A stretch of 27,611 nt of DNA from an uncultured Aliarcobacter sp. (GCA_947629065.1 CANRCH010000004.1:1-27611); one strand, 5' to 3'. Shown: positions 1 to 7,298, counted from the stretch's first letter. Made by a program: numbers and translations. The notes: generated from the sequence alone by a model not told the origin.

Positions 1-27
1 TAATTCTATCAGGATTAAAGTGAAAAA

Positions 28-65
28 TTCTTGCTTTAAATCAAGAAGTAAAAATTATTTTACTT
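28..65 (-). terminator. Possible terminator downstream of ycaO
   Basis: Two adjacent hairpins lie at the 3' end of the YcaO gene. The first is an 8-bp perfect stem (AAGTAAAA at 46-53 with TTTTACTT at 58-65) that overlaps the stop codon. The second is a 6-bp stem (28-33 with 42-47) which, read on the minus strand, is followed by five T. The stems are AT-rich and weak, so this is a plausible rather than a strong intrinsic terminator. Confidence 0.4.
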
Positions 66-1659
66 AATTTGCTGTTTTAAAAAGATTTAAAATCTCTTCA
101 TACTCACTTGCAAACTTTATAGAGATTAACTCATCTTTTTTTTCTAAAATATTTAAAGCTTTTGTATAAAGCTCTTTTGAGTAAATATCAATTAAAGCAT
201 CTTTATAATCATCTAAATCATAATCAAAAATCTTTGCTCTTAAAATTTGTGCAAGAAGAGAGTTTAAAGGTTTTTTTATTTGTTCAAGATAGAAAATTGC
301 TTCTTCATACTCTTTTTCTTTTATCAATAAAGATGCTTTAAATTCTGCTAAAGAGAAATCATTTTCAAAAATAACTCCAATAAAAGCTCCAACATTTACA
401 AAATCATCAAAACCATAAATCTCATCTAAAAGTTCATCTGCATCATAAGAGTCTTTATTTAGAATATATTTTCTTAGGAATTTTCCTTGGTTTTTATTGT
501 GATAAATCATATCTTCAAGTGGATAAATCTCAGAAAAATTTGGCACAATCATTTGACAAGAGTAAAAACCTAAATAATCATACTCTCTTAAATAAATAGT
601 TAAGTTTTTTTTATCTAAAATTGATTTTAAAACTTCAAATTGCTCTTTATTATCACTTCCAGAAAAATCCCAAGCTGTGTAGTCAAAATCTTTTTTCTTT
701 GATAAAAACTGAATGGCAACTTTTGCATTTGAGTCTATAAAATGTGATTCAAGATTTGAAGATGAAGATATTTCATCCATATCAAAAGTAGGGGTTTCAA
801 AGCTATCAAGCTCATATAACTCTCTTCCTTGTAGAAGTTCTGTTAAAGTTCTTTCAAGTGAAACTTCCAAAATAGGGTGACTTCCAAAAGATAAAAATAG
901 AGTTTGATTTTTTGGATTTATAAAAGATATTGCAGTTACAGGAAACTCTCCACCCAAAGATGAGTCATAAATACCCACTATAAAACCAGCATCTTGTAGG
1001 GATTTTATATCTTCATATATTTTTGGAAATGATTTTAAAATATTTTCTGGGATATTTGGAAGTGCAATTCCTTCTTTTATTACTTTTAGTTTTACATATC
1101 TTTCCATAATTTCGCTAAGTGCTTGAACATTTGCCTCTTCTTTTGTGTTTCCAGTAGATAAACCATTACTTGCGTATAGATTTGCTAGGATATTTTGTGG
1201 GAAAAACACCTCTTTATTTGTGTTTAGATTAACAAATGGCAAAGATACTATTTTATCAAAATGGTTTGAATTAAAATCTATGAAATCCTCTTTTTGCATA
1301 CCTTCATAAGTGTAAATATTTTTTAATTCATCGCATAAAAAATCACTTTCTATATCAAACTCTTTTTGATCTTTAAAAAACTTTCTATCATTTAAGTAGT
1401 AATCTTGAAAATATAGTTTAGTTTGAAGTCTTTCGATAAACTCGCCATAAGCACTTGCAATACTAGATTGACTTAAGCTTCCTTTTCCGTTTGAAAAAAT
1501 ATATTTTCTAGCTTTATTGAAGCTAAGATTTACTGAGTAGCTATTTTTTACAGGATTTTTCTCTTTTGAAAGAGTTATTTTTATATTTTTTTCATTTAAA
1601 ATATTTTCAATTCTCGATATTGTCTGCTCTAATGATGCATCTTTTGATATTATTTTCAT
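64..1659 (-). CDS. ycaO: YcaO-domain protein (ATP-dependent cyclodehydratase-like)
   Basis: 531 aa with a recognisable YcaO fold. The N-terminal part carries the nucleotide-binding signature SNGKGSLSQSSIASAYGEF (about 56-74), with glutamates E73 and E76 followed by R77. A second conserved block, ASNGLSTGNTKEEA at about 163-176, continues to E183 and E186-R187. Known YcaO proteins bind ATP/Mg and activate backbone amides; E. coli YcaO (586 aa) is linked to RimO-dependent methylthiolation of ribosomal protein S12. The C-terminal ~90 residues look helical and TPR-like, as in the E. coli-type protein. No peptide precursor, dehydrogenase or TfuA partner is adjacent, so a RiPP role is not supported locally. 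The ATG has only a weak A-rich RBS (AAGAAG). It is divergent from the toxin-antitoxin pair. Confidence 0.85.
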   Translation of the reverse strand: MKIISKDASLEQTISRIENILNEKNIKITLSKEKNPVKNSYSVNLSFNKARKYIFSNGKGSLSQSSIASAYGEFIERLQTKLYFQDYYLNDRKFFKDQKEFDIESDFLCDELKNIYTYEGMQKEDFIDFNSNHFDKIVSLPFVNLNTNKEVFFPQNILANLYASNGLSTGNTKEEANVQALSEIMERYVKLKVIKEGIALPNIPENILKSFPKIYEDIKSLQDAGFIVGIYDSSLGGEFPVTAISFINPKNQTLFLSFGSHPILEVSLERTLTELLQGRELYELDSFETPTFDMDEISSSSNLESHFIDSNAKVAIQFLSKKKDFDYTAWDFSGSDNKEQFEVLKSILDKKNLTIYLREYDYLGFYSCQMIVPNFSEIYPLEDMIYHNKNQGKFLRKYILNKDSYDADELLDEIYGFDDFVNVGAFIGVIFENDFSLAEFKASLLIKEKEYEEAIFYLEQIKKPLNSLLAQILRAKIFDYDLDDYKDALIDIYSKELYTKALNILEKKDELISIKFASEYEEILNLFKTAN

Positions 1660-1720
1660 TTTTTCTTCTTTTTAAATTTTATGTAGTGTATCTAAAAGTT
1701 TATTTAAATTTAAAATTAGA

Positions 1721-1749
1721 TTGTAGTTTTTAAAAAAATGTGTTAAAAT
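1721..1749 (+). promoter_or_regulatory. Promoter of the toxin-antitoxin operon
   Basis: A -35-like TTGTAG (1721-1726) is separated by 17 nt from a -10 TAAAAT (1744-1749). This lies about 35 nt upstream of the antitoxin ATG, which has an AAAAGG ribosome site at 1771-1776. Confidence 0.55.
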
Positions 1750-1756
1750 ACATTTT
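1735..1756. promoter_or_regulatory. Palindromic operator candidate over the TA -10 box
   Basis: The inverted repeat AAAATGT - 8 nt - ACATTTT (1735-1741 and 1750-1756) encloses the -10 hexamer. Phd/YefM-family antitoxins repress their own operon by binding palindromes at this place, so this is the expected operator. Binding itself is inference. Confidence 0.5.
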
Positions 1757-1784
1757 ATTAAACAGTTTATAAAAGGATTTAAAG

Positions 1785-2087
1785 ATGGTAACATATAGTG
1801 AAAAAGAGATGATAGGTATTACAGAATTAAGTAGAAGTTTAAACAATGTTGTAGAGAACATTTCAAATCATACTATTGAAAAGATGGCTATTTTTAAAAA
1901 TAATAAACCAAAAGTTGTAATGCTTTCGTTTAAAGAGTATCAAAGAATGAAAGAACTATCAGATATGCAAGAGTATCATACAATCGCAGATATTGTTGAT
2001 GAACGACTTCCGAATGGTGAATTTAAGGGTGGTTTTAATTTTGAGAAATATCATAATGAGAGAATAAAAGGAAAAAAAAATGTATAA
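1785..2087 (+). CDS. Type II antitoxin, Phd/YefM family
   Basis: 100 aa. The N-terminal half fits the Phd/YefM DNA-binding fold: ITELSRSLNNVVENI at about 12-26 in place of the usual start, then KMAIFKNNKPKVVMLSFKEY (about 33-52), the characteristic 'F-K-N-x-K-P-x-V-V-x-L-S-x-x-E-Y' strand-helix segment. The charged C-terminal tail (about 65-100) is the expected flexible toxin-wrapping part. It starts at ATG with AAAAGG 8 nt upstream. The end overlaps the toxin start by 8 nt, so the two are translationally coupled. It probably neutralises the RelE/ParE-like partner and represses the shared promoter through the palindrome at 1735-1756. Confidence 0.85.
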   Translation: MVTYSEKEMIGITELSRSLNNVVENISNHTIEKMAIFKNNKPKVVMLSFKEYQRMKELSDMQEYHTIADIVDERLPNGEFKGGFNFEKYHNERIKGKKNV

Positions 2088-2382
2088 GTTGGATTTTCAT
2101 GAAAATCTAAATAAAGATCTAGACAAACTTCCTGAAGATGTGTATGATGAAGTTTATTTTATGTTTAAAAAACTAGAAAAAAATTATTTCAAATACTCAA
2201 AACCACTTTATAATATGCAGGGAAGAAACCTTCAAGATTGTAGAAAAACATATTTTTATAATGCAGAGTATAGAATAGTATCAAAAATAGAAAATAACAC
2301 TATAAAAATAGTTAGTATAATAGCTGTTGGAAAAAGAGAAGGTTTTGAAGTTTATAATATGGCAAACGATAGAATAAACTAA
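2080..2382 (+). CDS. Type II toxin, RelE/ParE superfamily
   Basis: 100 aa basic protein. It shows the RelE/ParE pattern: N-terminal YKLDFHENLNKDLDKLPEDV (helical), a central QGRNLQDCRKTYF with R223-like basic residues, then YRIVSKIENNTIKIVSIIAVG (strand pair), where 'YRI-V-x-(8)-I-x-V-x-x-I-x-x-V-G-K-R' is the family hallmark, and a C-terminal Y. Members either cleave mRNA on the ribosome (RelE) or poison gyrase (ParE); the sequence alone does not decide which. The ATG lies inside the 3' end of the antitoxin (8-nt overlap) directly after a run of nine A. It converges on the magIII gene with only 6 bp between stops. Confidence 0.8.
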   Translation: MYKLDFHENLNKDLDKLPEDVYDEVYFMFKKLEKNYFKYSKPLYNMQGRNLQDCRKTYFYNAEYRIVSKIENNTIKIVSIIAVGKREGFEVYNMANDRIN

Positions 2383-2388
2383 CAAATA

Positions 2389-3069
2389 TTATAAAGCTTC
2401 ACCCAAAAAACATCCAATTCCATAAGGTTTTTTGCTATAAAACTTTTTTGCATGACAAACAAGAAGTGCGTGAAACTCTTGATAAACTATAACTAGTTTA
2501 TCTCTATCTTTTATCTCTTTTTCTAGTTCTTGTTCAAAATAATTTTTTACTTCGATATATTTTGTTTTTTCATTTATTAAATTATAGTTTAGTAAAACTC
2601 TTTTTGTATAAGCATCTACTTTAAAATGTGGCTGTTTAAACCCATATAAAAGAATACTATCCGCTGTTTCTTCACCAACACCTTTTAGGCTTAAAAGCTC
2701 TTCTCTTGTTGGGATTTTGTCATTTAGATTTTCAAAAAACTCAATAAATTTTAAAATATATTGTGATTTTTGATTAAAATAACCACTTGGTTTTATAGCT
2801 TCTTGAAAAACTTCTAAGGGTGCATTTTTTATTTTTTTTGGTTCTAATAAATCTAGTTTTTGAAGATTTTCCAAAGATTTTACTACACTTGTGAAATTTC
2901 TATTTTGAGTTAAAATAGAAGCTAAACAAATCTCAAAAATCTGTTTTTCATTTTTTGGATAAGAGTAGTCAAGTTTATGATAATACCCATCAACTTCTAA
3001 AAATGGCCACCAACCTTGAGGTCCATAAGTTTCATAAAGCTTATTGTACATACTGTATATTTTGTTCAT
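2389..3069 (-). CDS. magIII: HhH-GPD DNA glycosylase, MagIII-like 3-methyladenine glycosylase
   Basis: 226 aa endonuclease III-superfamily protein. The N-terminal YGPQGWWPF (about 15-23) is typical of the MagIII branch. The helix-hairpin-helix is LLSLKGVGEETADSILLYGF (125-144) and the catalytic aspartate is D152 in FKVDAYTKRVL. The position that holds the catalytic lysine in bifunctional Nth is acidic here (GVGEET), so a monofunctional glycosylase is expected. The four Fe-S cysteines of Nth are absent; only C205 and C220 remain. The C-terminal HAKKFY carries the lysine region that is carbamylated in the Helicobacter pylori MagIII structure. It would excise alkylated purines and fits with the AraC-MGMT repair gene 4 kb away. 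ATG start with AAAGG upstream. Confidence 0.8.
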   Translation of the reverse strand: MNKIYSMYNKLYETYGPQGWWPFLEVDGYYHKLDYSYPKNEKQIFEICLASILTQNRNFTSVVKSLENLQKLDLLEPKKIKNAPLEVFQEAIKPSGYFNQKSQYILKFIEFFENLNDKIPTREELLSLKGVGEETADSILLYGFKQPHFKVDAYTKRVLLNYNLINEKTKYIEVKNYFEQELEKEIKDRDKLVIVYQEFHALLVCHAKKFYSKKPYGIGCFLGEAL

Positions 3070-3234
3070 TTTTTACCTTTATTATTTTATACCCAGCACT
3101 TGCAAGATAGTTTGGAATATATAATATAGAAAATATATCATATAAAACTATAATTTACATTCTTGTATTTTAAAAAAATTATGAGTTGAGTGAGTTATAT
3201 AACTAAATTAGCTTTTATTAGACATAAAAAAGTT

Positions 3235-3264
3235 AAATTCTCAAGCCTTTAAGCTTGAGAATTT
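3235..3264 (-). terminator. Bidirectional-looking terminator overlapping the end of benE
   Basis: A 12-bp perfect stem (AAATTCTCAAGC at 3235-3246, GCTTGAGAATTT at 3253-3264) with a 6-nt loop that contains part of the benE stop codon. On the minus strand a six-T tract follows three bases after the stem. On the plus strand the stem also runs into T-rich sequence. This is a good intrinsic terminator for benE. Confidence 0.8.
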
Positions 3265-4430
3265 TTATTTCTCCATTTTCCATTTAAAATAAAATAAGAG
3301 ATTAAACCTAGAACTAATCCCCAAAAAGCTCCACCAATTCCAAAAATGTTTATATTTGCAGCTGTTGCTATAAAAGTAATCATTGCAGCTTCTCTAGTGC
3401 TTATATCATTCATTGCATTTGCAAGGCTTCCTGCAATTGTACTTAAAAGTGCAAGTCCAGCAAGAGTGCTAATAAATACAGCTGGAAAAGCTGAAAATAA
3501 AGCAGCTAAGGTAACTCCAAAAATACCAACTAAAATATAAAATATTCCTGCTGTAACTCCAGCTATCCATCTTTTCTTAGGATCTTCATGAGATTCTTTT
3601 CCAGTACAAATAGCAGAAGTTATAGATGATAGACAAAAAGCATGAGAACCAAAAAAAGCCATAATCATTGAACCAAATCCAGTAAGAGTTAAAATAGGTT
3701 TTGCACCAGTTTTGAAACCATCATTTTGAAGTATCAAAAGTCCTGGCATATATTGTCCTGTTAAAGTAATCAAAAATAGTGGTAAAGCAATACTTAAAGT
3801 TGCATTTAGAGAAAAAGTAGGCTCTGTAAATACTGGATATGCAAGTTTTAATTCAAGATTAGAAAAATCAATTGAAGATTGTAATAGTAAAAAAACAAAT
3901 CCAAAAACTAATACAGAAACAATAGCGTATCTTGGAGAAAATCGTTTTACTATAAGATATACAAAAAATAGCGAGATTGCGAAAATAGGGCTAATTGTCA
4001 TATTTGTAAAAGCTGAAATACCAAATTGTAGCAATATTCCTGCAAGTAATCCAGAAGCAATGCTTGTAGGAATTAGGCGAATTAATTTTCCAAAATATCC
4101 AGAAATCCCTAATATAAAAAAAGCAAAAGCAGATATTATATATGCTCCAATTGCTTCAGAGTAAGAAACAGTAGCAATTGCAGTTACTAAAAATGCAGCA
4201 GCTGGTGTACTCCAAGCTGTGATAATTGGCTCTTTTGTGTACCAACTTAGCAATATTCCAGTAATTCCAACTCCAATAGAGATAGACCAAACCCAAGAAG
4301 CAGTTTGTTCTGCACTTAAACCAGCCATTTGTGCTGCTTGAAAGATTAAAATAAAAGTTCCACCATAATTTACAATAACTGAAATAAGTCCAGCAACCAT
4401 TGGTGGAATATTTGATATTTTTTTGTTCAT
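3249..4430 (-). CDS. benE: BenE-family transporter (benzoate/H+ symporter type)
   Basis: 393 aa, very hydrophobic, with about 10-12 membrane segments. The N-terminal region reads MVAGLISVIVNYGGTFILIF, followed by WSTPAAAFL near residue 76, an 'S-T-P' segment typical of the BenE family, and the tail NAMNDISTREAAMITFIATA, also family-like. E. coli and Acinetobacter BenE import benzoate with protons. The substrate here is unproven and no aromatic catabolic gene is nearby. I chose the ATG at 4430 because it has AAGGAG seven bases upstream. The longer frame to 4538 lacks a ribosome site and would run through the promoter and inverted repeat. It is divergent from argD. Confidence 0.8.
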   Translation of the reverse strand: MNKKISNIPPMVAGLISVIVNYGGTFILIFQAAQMAGLSAEQTASWVWSISIGVGITGILLSWYTKEPIITAWSTPAAAFLVTAIATVSYSEAIGAYIISAFAFFILGISGYFGKLIRLIPTSIASGLLAGILLQFGISAFTNMTISPIFAISLFFVYLIVKRFSPRYAIVSVLVFGFVFLLLQSSIDFSNLELKLAYPVFTEPTFSLNATLSIALPLFLITLTGQYMPGLLILQNDGFKTGAKPILTLTGFGSMIMAFFGSHAFCLSSITSAICTGKESHEDPKKRWIAGVTAGIFYILVGIFGVTLAALFSAFPAVFISTLAGLALLSTIAGSLANAMNDISTREAAMITFIATAANINIFGIGGAFWGLVLGLISYFILNGKWRNKNSQA

Positions 4431-4460
4431 TTTACACTCCTTAGTTAAAAATATGATGAA

Positions 4461-4489
4461 AGTATAAAGGTATAAAAAAGATTTTACAA
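4461..4489 (-). promoter_or_regulatory. benE promoter
   Basis: On the minus strand, -35 TTGTAA (4489-4484) and -10 TATACT (4466-4461) are 17 nt apart. The -35 begins inside the last bases (GGATTG) of the left inverted-repeat arm. Confidence 0.55.
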
Positions 4490-4549
4490 TCCGAAAATTG
4501 CTAATTTGTAAATTTCTCAAAAGCCCATAAAATAGCAATTTTCGGATTG
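4487..4549. repeat. Perfect 17-bp inverted repeat between divergent benE and argD promoters
   Basis: Left arm 4487-4503 (CAATCCGAAAATTGCTA) and right arm 4533-4549 (TAGCAATTTTCGGATTG) are exact reverse complements separated by 29 nt. Each arm ends in the TTG of the -35 element of the promoter that points away from it. The same box with one change lies at the glyA promoter (8665-8681). Placement over both -35 elements suggests a regulator-binding site rather than a terminator; neither arm is followed by a proper T-run. Confidence 0.8.
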
Positions 4550-4575
4550 ATTTGGAAAATTATTTTTCATATAAT
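4547..4575 (+). promoter_or_regulatory. argD promoter
   Basis: -35 TTGATT (4547-4552) and -10 TATAAT (4570-4575) with 17-nt spacing, about 33 nt upstream of the argD ATG. The -35 overlaps the right arm of the inverted repeat. Confidence 0.65.
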
Positions 4576-4608
4576 TGAACAAAAATTTAACTAAAAAAGA
4601 GTGATAAA

Positions 4609-5778
4609 ATGGAAAAAGATGATTATATTTTACCTTTATACAATCGACTAGATATTTCATTTATAAAGGGTAAAAAATCTATTCTATATGATGAAAATGG
4701 AAAAGATTATATAGATTTTGCTTCAGGAGTTGGAGTAAATAGTTTGGGTTATGCAAATAAAAAGATAGTTAAAACTATCAAAGAACAAGCAAAAAAAGTT
4801 GTACACACTTCAAATATATATCGTATAAAATCACAAGAAAAATGTGCTAAAAAGATAGTTGAATTAAGTACCTATAATATGCAGTGCTTTTTTTGTAATA
4901 GTGGTGCAGAAGCAAATGAAACCGCTATAAAACTTGCTAGAAAGTATGGAAATACGGCTTTTGAAGCTCCAAAATATAAAATTATCACTATAAAAAATTC
5001 TTTTCACGGAAGAACAATAGCCACTTTAAAAGCAACAGCTCAAGAAGACAAACACAAATATTTTGCTCCATATCCTGATGGTTTTATTTATGCAAATGAT
5101 ATAAATGACGCTATTTCTATGATAGATGATACAACTGTTGGAGTTATGCTAGAACTCATTTTGGGTGAGGGTGGTATTTTTATGCAAGATATTTTAGAAG
5201 TACAAAAACTTGAAAAAGTTTTGAAAGAAAAGAAGTTACTTTTAATAATAGATGAAGTTCAAACAGGAGTTTATAGAAGTGGAAATTTTTTAATTTCTCA
5301 ATACTTTGGTATAAATCCAGAGATTGTAACCTTGGCAAAAGGTTTGGCAAGTGGTATTCCAATAGGTGTTATGATGACAAGTTTAAAAGATATTTTCTCT
5401 TTTGGTGATCACGGTTCAACTTTTGGTGGAAATCATCTATCAACAACAGTTTGTAATAAGGTTTTAGATATTTTAGAAAAATACTCAAATAGTGGAAAAT
5501 TAAGTGAGAATATCAAATATTTCAATAGTTGTTTACAATATTTTATAGAAACATATCCAAATATATTTTTACAAAAAAATGGTTTTGGATTTATGCAAGG
5601 ATTGGTTATAAAAGATGAAATAGATTTAAACGATATAGTAAATCTTGCACTTAAAAATGGTGTTTTGATTTTGAAATCTGGGAAAAATATTATTAGATTT
5701 TTGCCACCAATTATTATTAGTAAAAGTGAAATAACACAAGGTTTTCAAAGATTTGAAGATACAATTTTGAGTTTATAA
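4609..5778 (+). CDS. argD: Acetylornithine aminotransferase (class-III PLP enzyme)
   Basis: 389 aa, the usual ArgD length. Motifs: cofactor phosphate region NSGAEANETAIKLAR (97-111), HGRT at 133-136, LLIIDEVQTGVYRSG (211-225) with the PLP-nitrogen aspartate D215, the Schiff-base lysine K244 in TLAKGLASGIPIG, and HGSTFGGN (268-275). It transfers the amino group between glutamate and N-acetylornithine in arginine synthesis. In many bacteria the same enzyme also serves succinyl-diaminopimelate, although a Ddh gene about 10 kb away offers another route to diaminopimelate. Other class-III transaminases are possible, but length and motifs favour ArgD. The gene is followed after 19 nt by the flavoprotein gene, probably co-transcribed. 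Confidence 0.85.
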   Translation: MEKDDYILPLYNRLDISFIKGKKSILYDENGKDYIDFASGVGVNSLGYANKKIVKTIKEQAKKVVHTSNIYRIKSQEKCAKKIVELSTYNMQCFFCNSGAEANETAIKLARKYGNTAFEAPKYKIITIKNSFHGRTIATLKATAQEDKHKYFAPYPDGFIYANDINDAISMIDDTTVGVMLELILGEGGIFMQDILEVQKLEKVLKEKKLLLIIDEVQTGVYRSGNFLISQYFGINPEIVTLAKGLASGIPIGVMMTSLKDIFSFGDHGSTFGGNHLSTTVCNKVLDILEKYSNSGKLSENIKYFNSCLQYFIETYPNIFLQKNGFGFMQGLVIKDEIDLNDIVNLALKNGVLILKSGKNIIRFLPPIIISKSEITQGFQRFEDTILSL

Positions 5779-5797
5779 CAAATAAAAAGGAATATTT

Positions 5798-6409
5798 TTG
5801 AGAAGAGAAGAGTTTGATATAAAAGATGATAAAAGTATAAATGAAGTATTAGAAGTTTGTGAATATGGAACTTTGAGTTTGATAAAGGATAATAAACCAT
5901 ATTGTGTAGCTTTAAATTTTGTATATTTTGAAGGCTCTATATTTTTTCATGGGAGTAATGAGGGTAAAAAAATAGATACGATAAAAGGGAATAATTTGGG
6001 TTGTTTTATAGCTGTAAAACCATATTCTACTATTCCATCATACTTTTTTGATACTCTTGCTGCTTGTCCTGCTACACAATTTTTTGCTTCAGTTTTTCTT
6101 GAAGGAACTTTGAGTTTTGTAGAAAATGGTGATAGAAAAGCAGAAGTTTTAAATGCTTTGATGAAAAAACTACAAAAAGATGGTGGATATGAAACAATAG
6201 CTTATGATAAAGCTATGTATTCAAAAATGATAGATAATGTTGCAGTTATTGAACTAAAACCACAAAATATTACCTGTAAAATTAAAGTAGGACAAAACTT
6301 AAATAATGAAAAAAGAGAAAAACTTTTAGAAAAGCTTGAAAGTAGGGCTTCAAGTGTGGATAATGAAACTATAAAACAGATGAGATTTTTATTATATTCT
6401 ACATTATAA
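5798..6409 (+). CDS. Pyridoxamine 5'-phosphate oxidase-fold flavoprotein (NimA-like)
   Basis: 203 aa. It begins MRREEFDIKD, then CEYGTLSLIKDNKPYCVALN (about 27-46), YFEGSIFFHGSNEGKKID (about 49-66), and C-terminal VIELKPQNITCKIKVGQN. This is the split-barrel, FMN-binding pattern of the PNPOx-like/NimA group. Members reduce or bind diverse substrates; NimA proteins reduce nitroimidazoles, but most homologues have unknown substrates and none can be named here. The start is TTG at 5798, chosen because AAAAGG lies 7 nt upstream and the MRREEF opening matches the family. It lies 19 nt after argD, in a likely operon, and converges on the AraC-MGMT gene. Confidence 0.75.
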   Translation: MRREEFDIKDDKSINEVLEVCEYGTLSLIKDNKPYCVALNFVYFEGSIFFHGSNEGKKIDTIKGNNLGCFIAVKPYSTIPSYFFDTLAACPATQFFASVFLEGTLSFVENGDRKAEVLNALMKKLQKDGGYETIAYDKAMYSKMIDNVAVIELKPQNITCKIKVGQNLNNEKREKLLEKLESRASSVDNETIKQMRFLLYSTL

Positions 6410-6423
6410 AACATATTATAAAT

Positions 6424-6454
6424 TTTATATAGTTTATATAGTTTATATAGTTTA
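6424..6454. repeat. 9-bp tandem repeat, about 3.4 copies
   Basis: TTTATATAG is repeated exactly three times (6424-6450) and continues with TTTA. It sits in the 58-bp gap between two convergent genes and could vary in copy number. Confidence 0.85.
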
Positions 6455-6467
6455 CTTATTTTAGCAT

Positions 6468-7298
6468 CTATTTTCCAAAATTCTCACAATTCTCAAAATC
6501 CAAAAGTGCTTTTTTTCTCTCAATTCCCCATCTATAGCCACTAATTGCTCCACTTTTTGCAATAACTCTATGACAAGGAATTAAGTAGCCAATATGATTT
6601 TTGCCAATTGCACTAGCAACTGCTCTTACAGAGTTTGGTTTATCTAAAGCGTTTGCGATATTACTATAAGTAGTTATCTCTTCATTTGGAAGATTTATTA
6701 GTGCTTTCCAAACATTTATTTGAAAATTTGTGCCTTTTACAAGAAGTGGGTATTTTTTGTTTTTTATAAAGATATTTTCCAAATACTCATTTGCTTTGTT
6801 TTCATCGAAAACTAAATTTGCATTTTCCCAAAGCTCATTAAATCTTTGGAAAATATCTTCTTTGTTGTTGTCACAAAAACCTAAATAACAAATTCCTTTG
6901 TCTGTAAAACCTAAAAGTGCTTCACCAAAAGGTGTTTGTCCAAAACCATAAGTGATTTTTACATCTTTACCTTTTTCTTTCCACTCTTTTGGAGTAACTC
7001 CAATTAAATTTACAAAAAGTTCGTGAAGACGGCTTGTGCTAGATAGTCCAATATCCAAACTGCTATCAAGTATGGATTTGGACTCTTTTATATGCTCTTT
7101 TGCATAATTTAGTGTAACACTATGCAAAAATTGTTTTGGAGTAAGACCTACATACTCCTTGAAGACTCTTATAAAGTGGTATTTACTCATACCTATATAA
7201 AGTGCTATTTCATCGATACTCGGATGAGATTTAAAGTTCTCATCTATGTATCTTATGGCTTTTTCTATCTGTTTATAAGTAGTATCAAGTGTAGGCAA
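6468..7298 (-). CDS. AraC-type HTH fused to O6-methylguanine-DNA methyltransferase
   Basis: 276 aa fusion. Residues about 8-108 form an AraC/XylS double HTH (IDEIALYIGMSKYHFIRVFK at 28-47, GVTPKEWKE at 100-108). Residues about 115-272 form a methyltransferase domain with the active-site PCHRV and acceptor cysteine C242, preceded by ITTYSNIANAL and RAVASAIGKN. It repairs O6-alkylguanine by suicidal methyl transfer. The N-terminal zinc/phosphotriester domain of E. coli Ada is missing, so methyl-activated transcription of the Ada kind is unlikely in the same form. The start is TTG, supported by AAAGGAG 6 nt upstream; there is no ATG at that site. It lies 27 nt downstream of glyA on the same strand, so probably co-transcribed. 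Confidence 0.88.
   Translation of the reverse strand: MPTLDTTYKQIEKAIRYIDENFKSHPSIDEIALYIGMSKYHFIRVFKEYVGLTPKQFLHSVTLNYAKEHIKESKSILDSSLDIGLSSTSRLHELFVNLIGVTPKEWKEKGKDVKITYGFGQTPFGEALLGFTDKGICYLGFCDNNKEDIFQRFNELWENANLVFDENKANEYLENIFIKNKKYPLLVKGTNFQINVWKALINLPNEEITTYSNIANALDKPNSVRAVASAIGKNHIGYLIPCHRVIAKSGAISGYRWGIERKKALLDFENCENFGK

Noticed and set aside
4431..4538. N-terminal extension of benE up to an ATG at 4538
   Set aside because: There is no ribosome site. The extension covers the promoter elements and inverted repeat, while the ATG at 4430 has AAGGAG at good spacing and the family-like start.
4487..4549. Inverted repeat as ends of a small mobile element
   Set aside because: There is no target-site duplication and no open frame between the arms, and both arms align with -35 elements, so a regulatory reading fits better.
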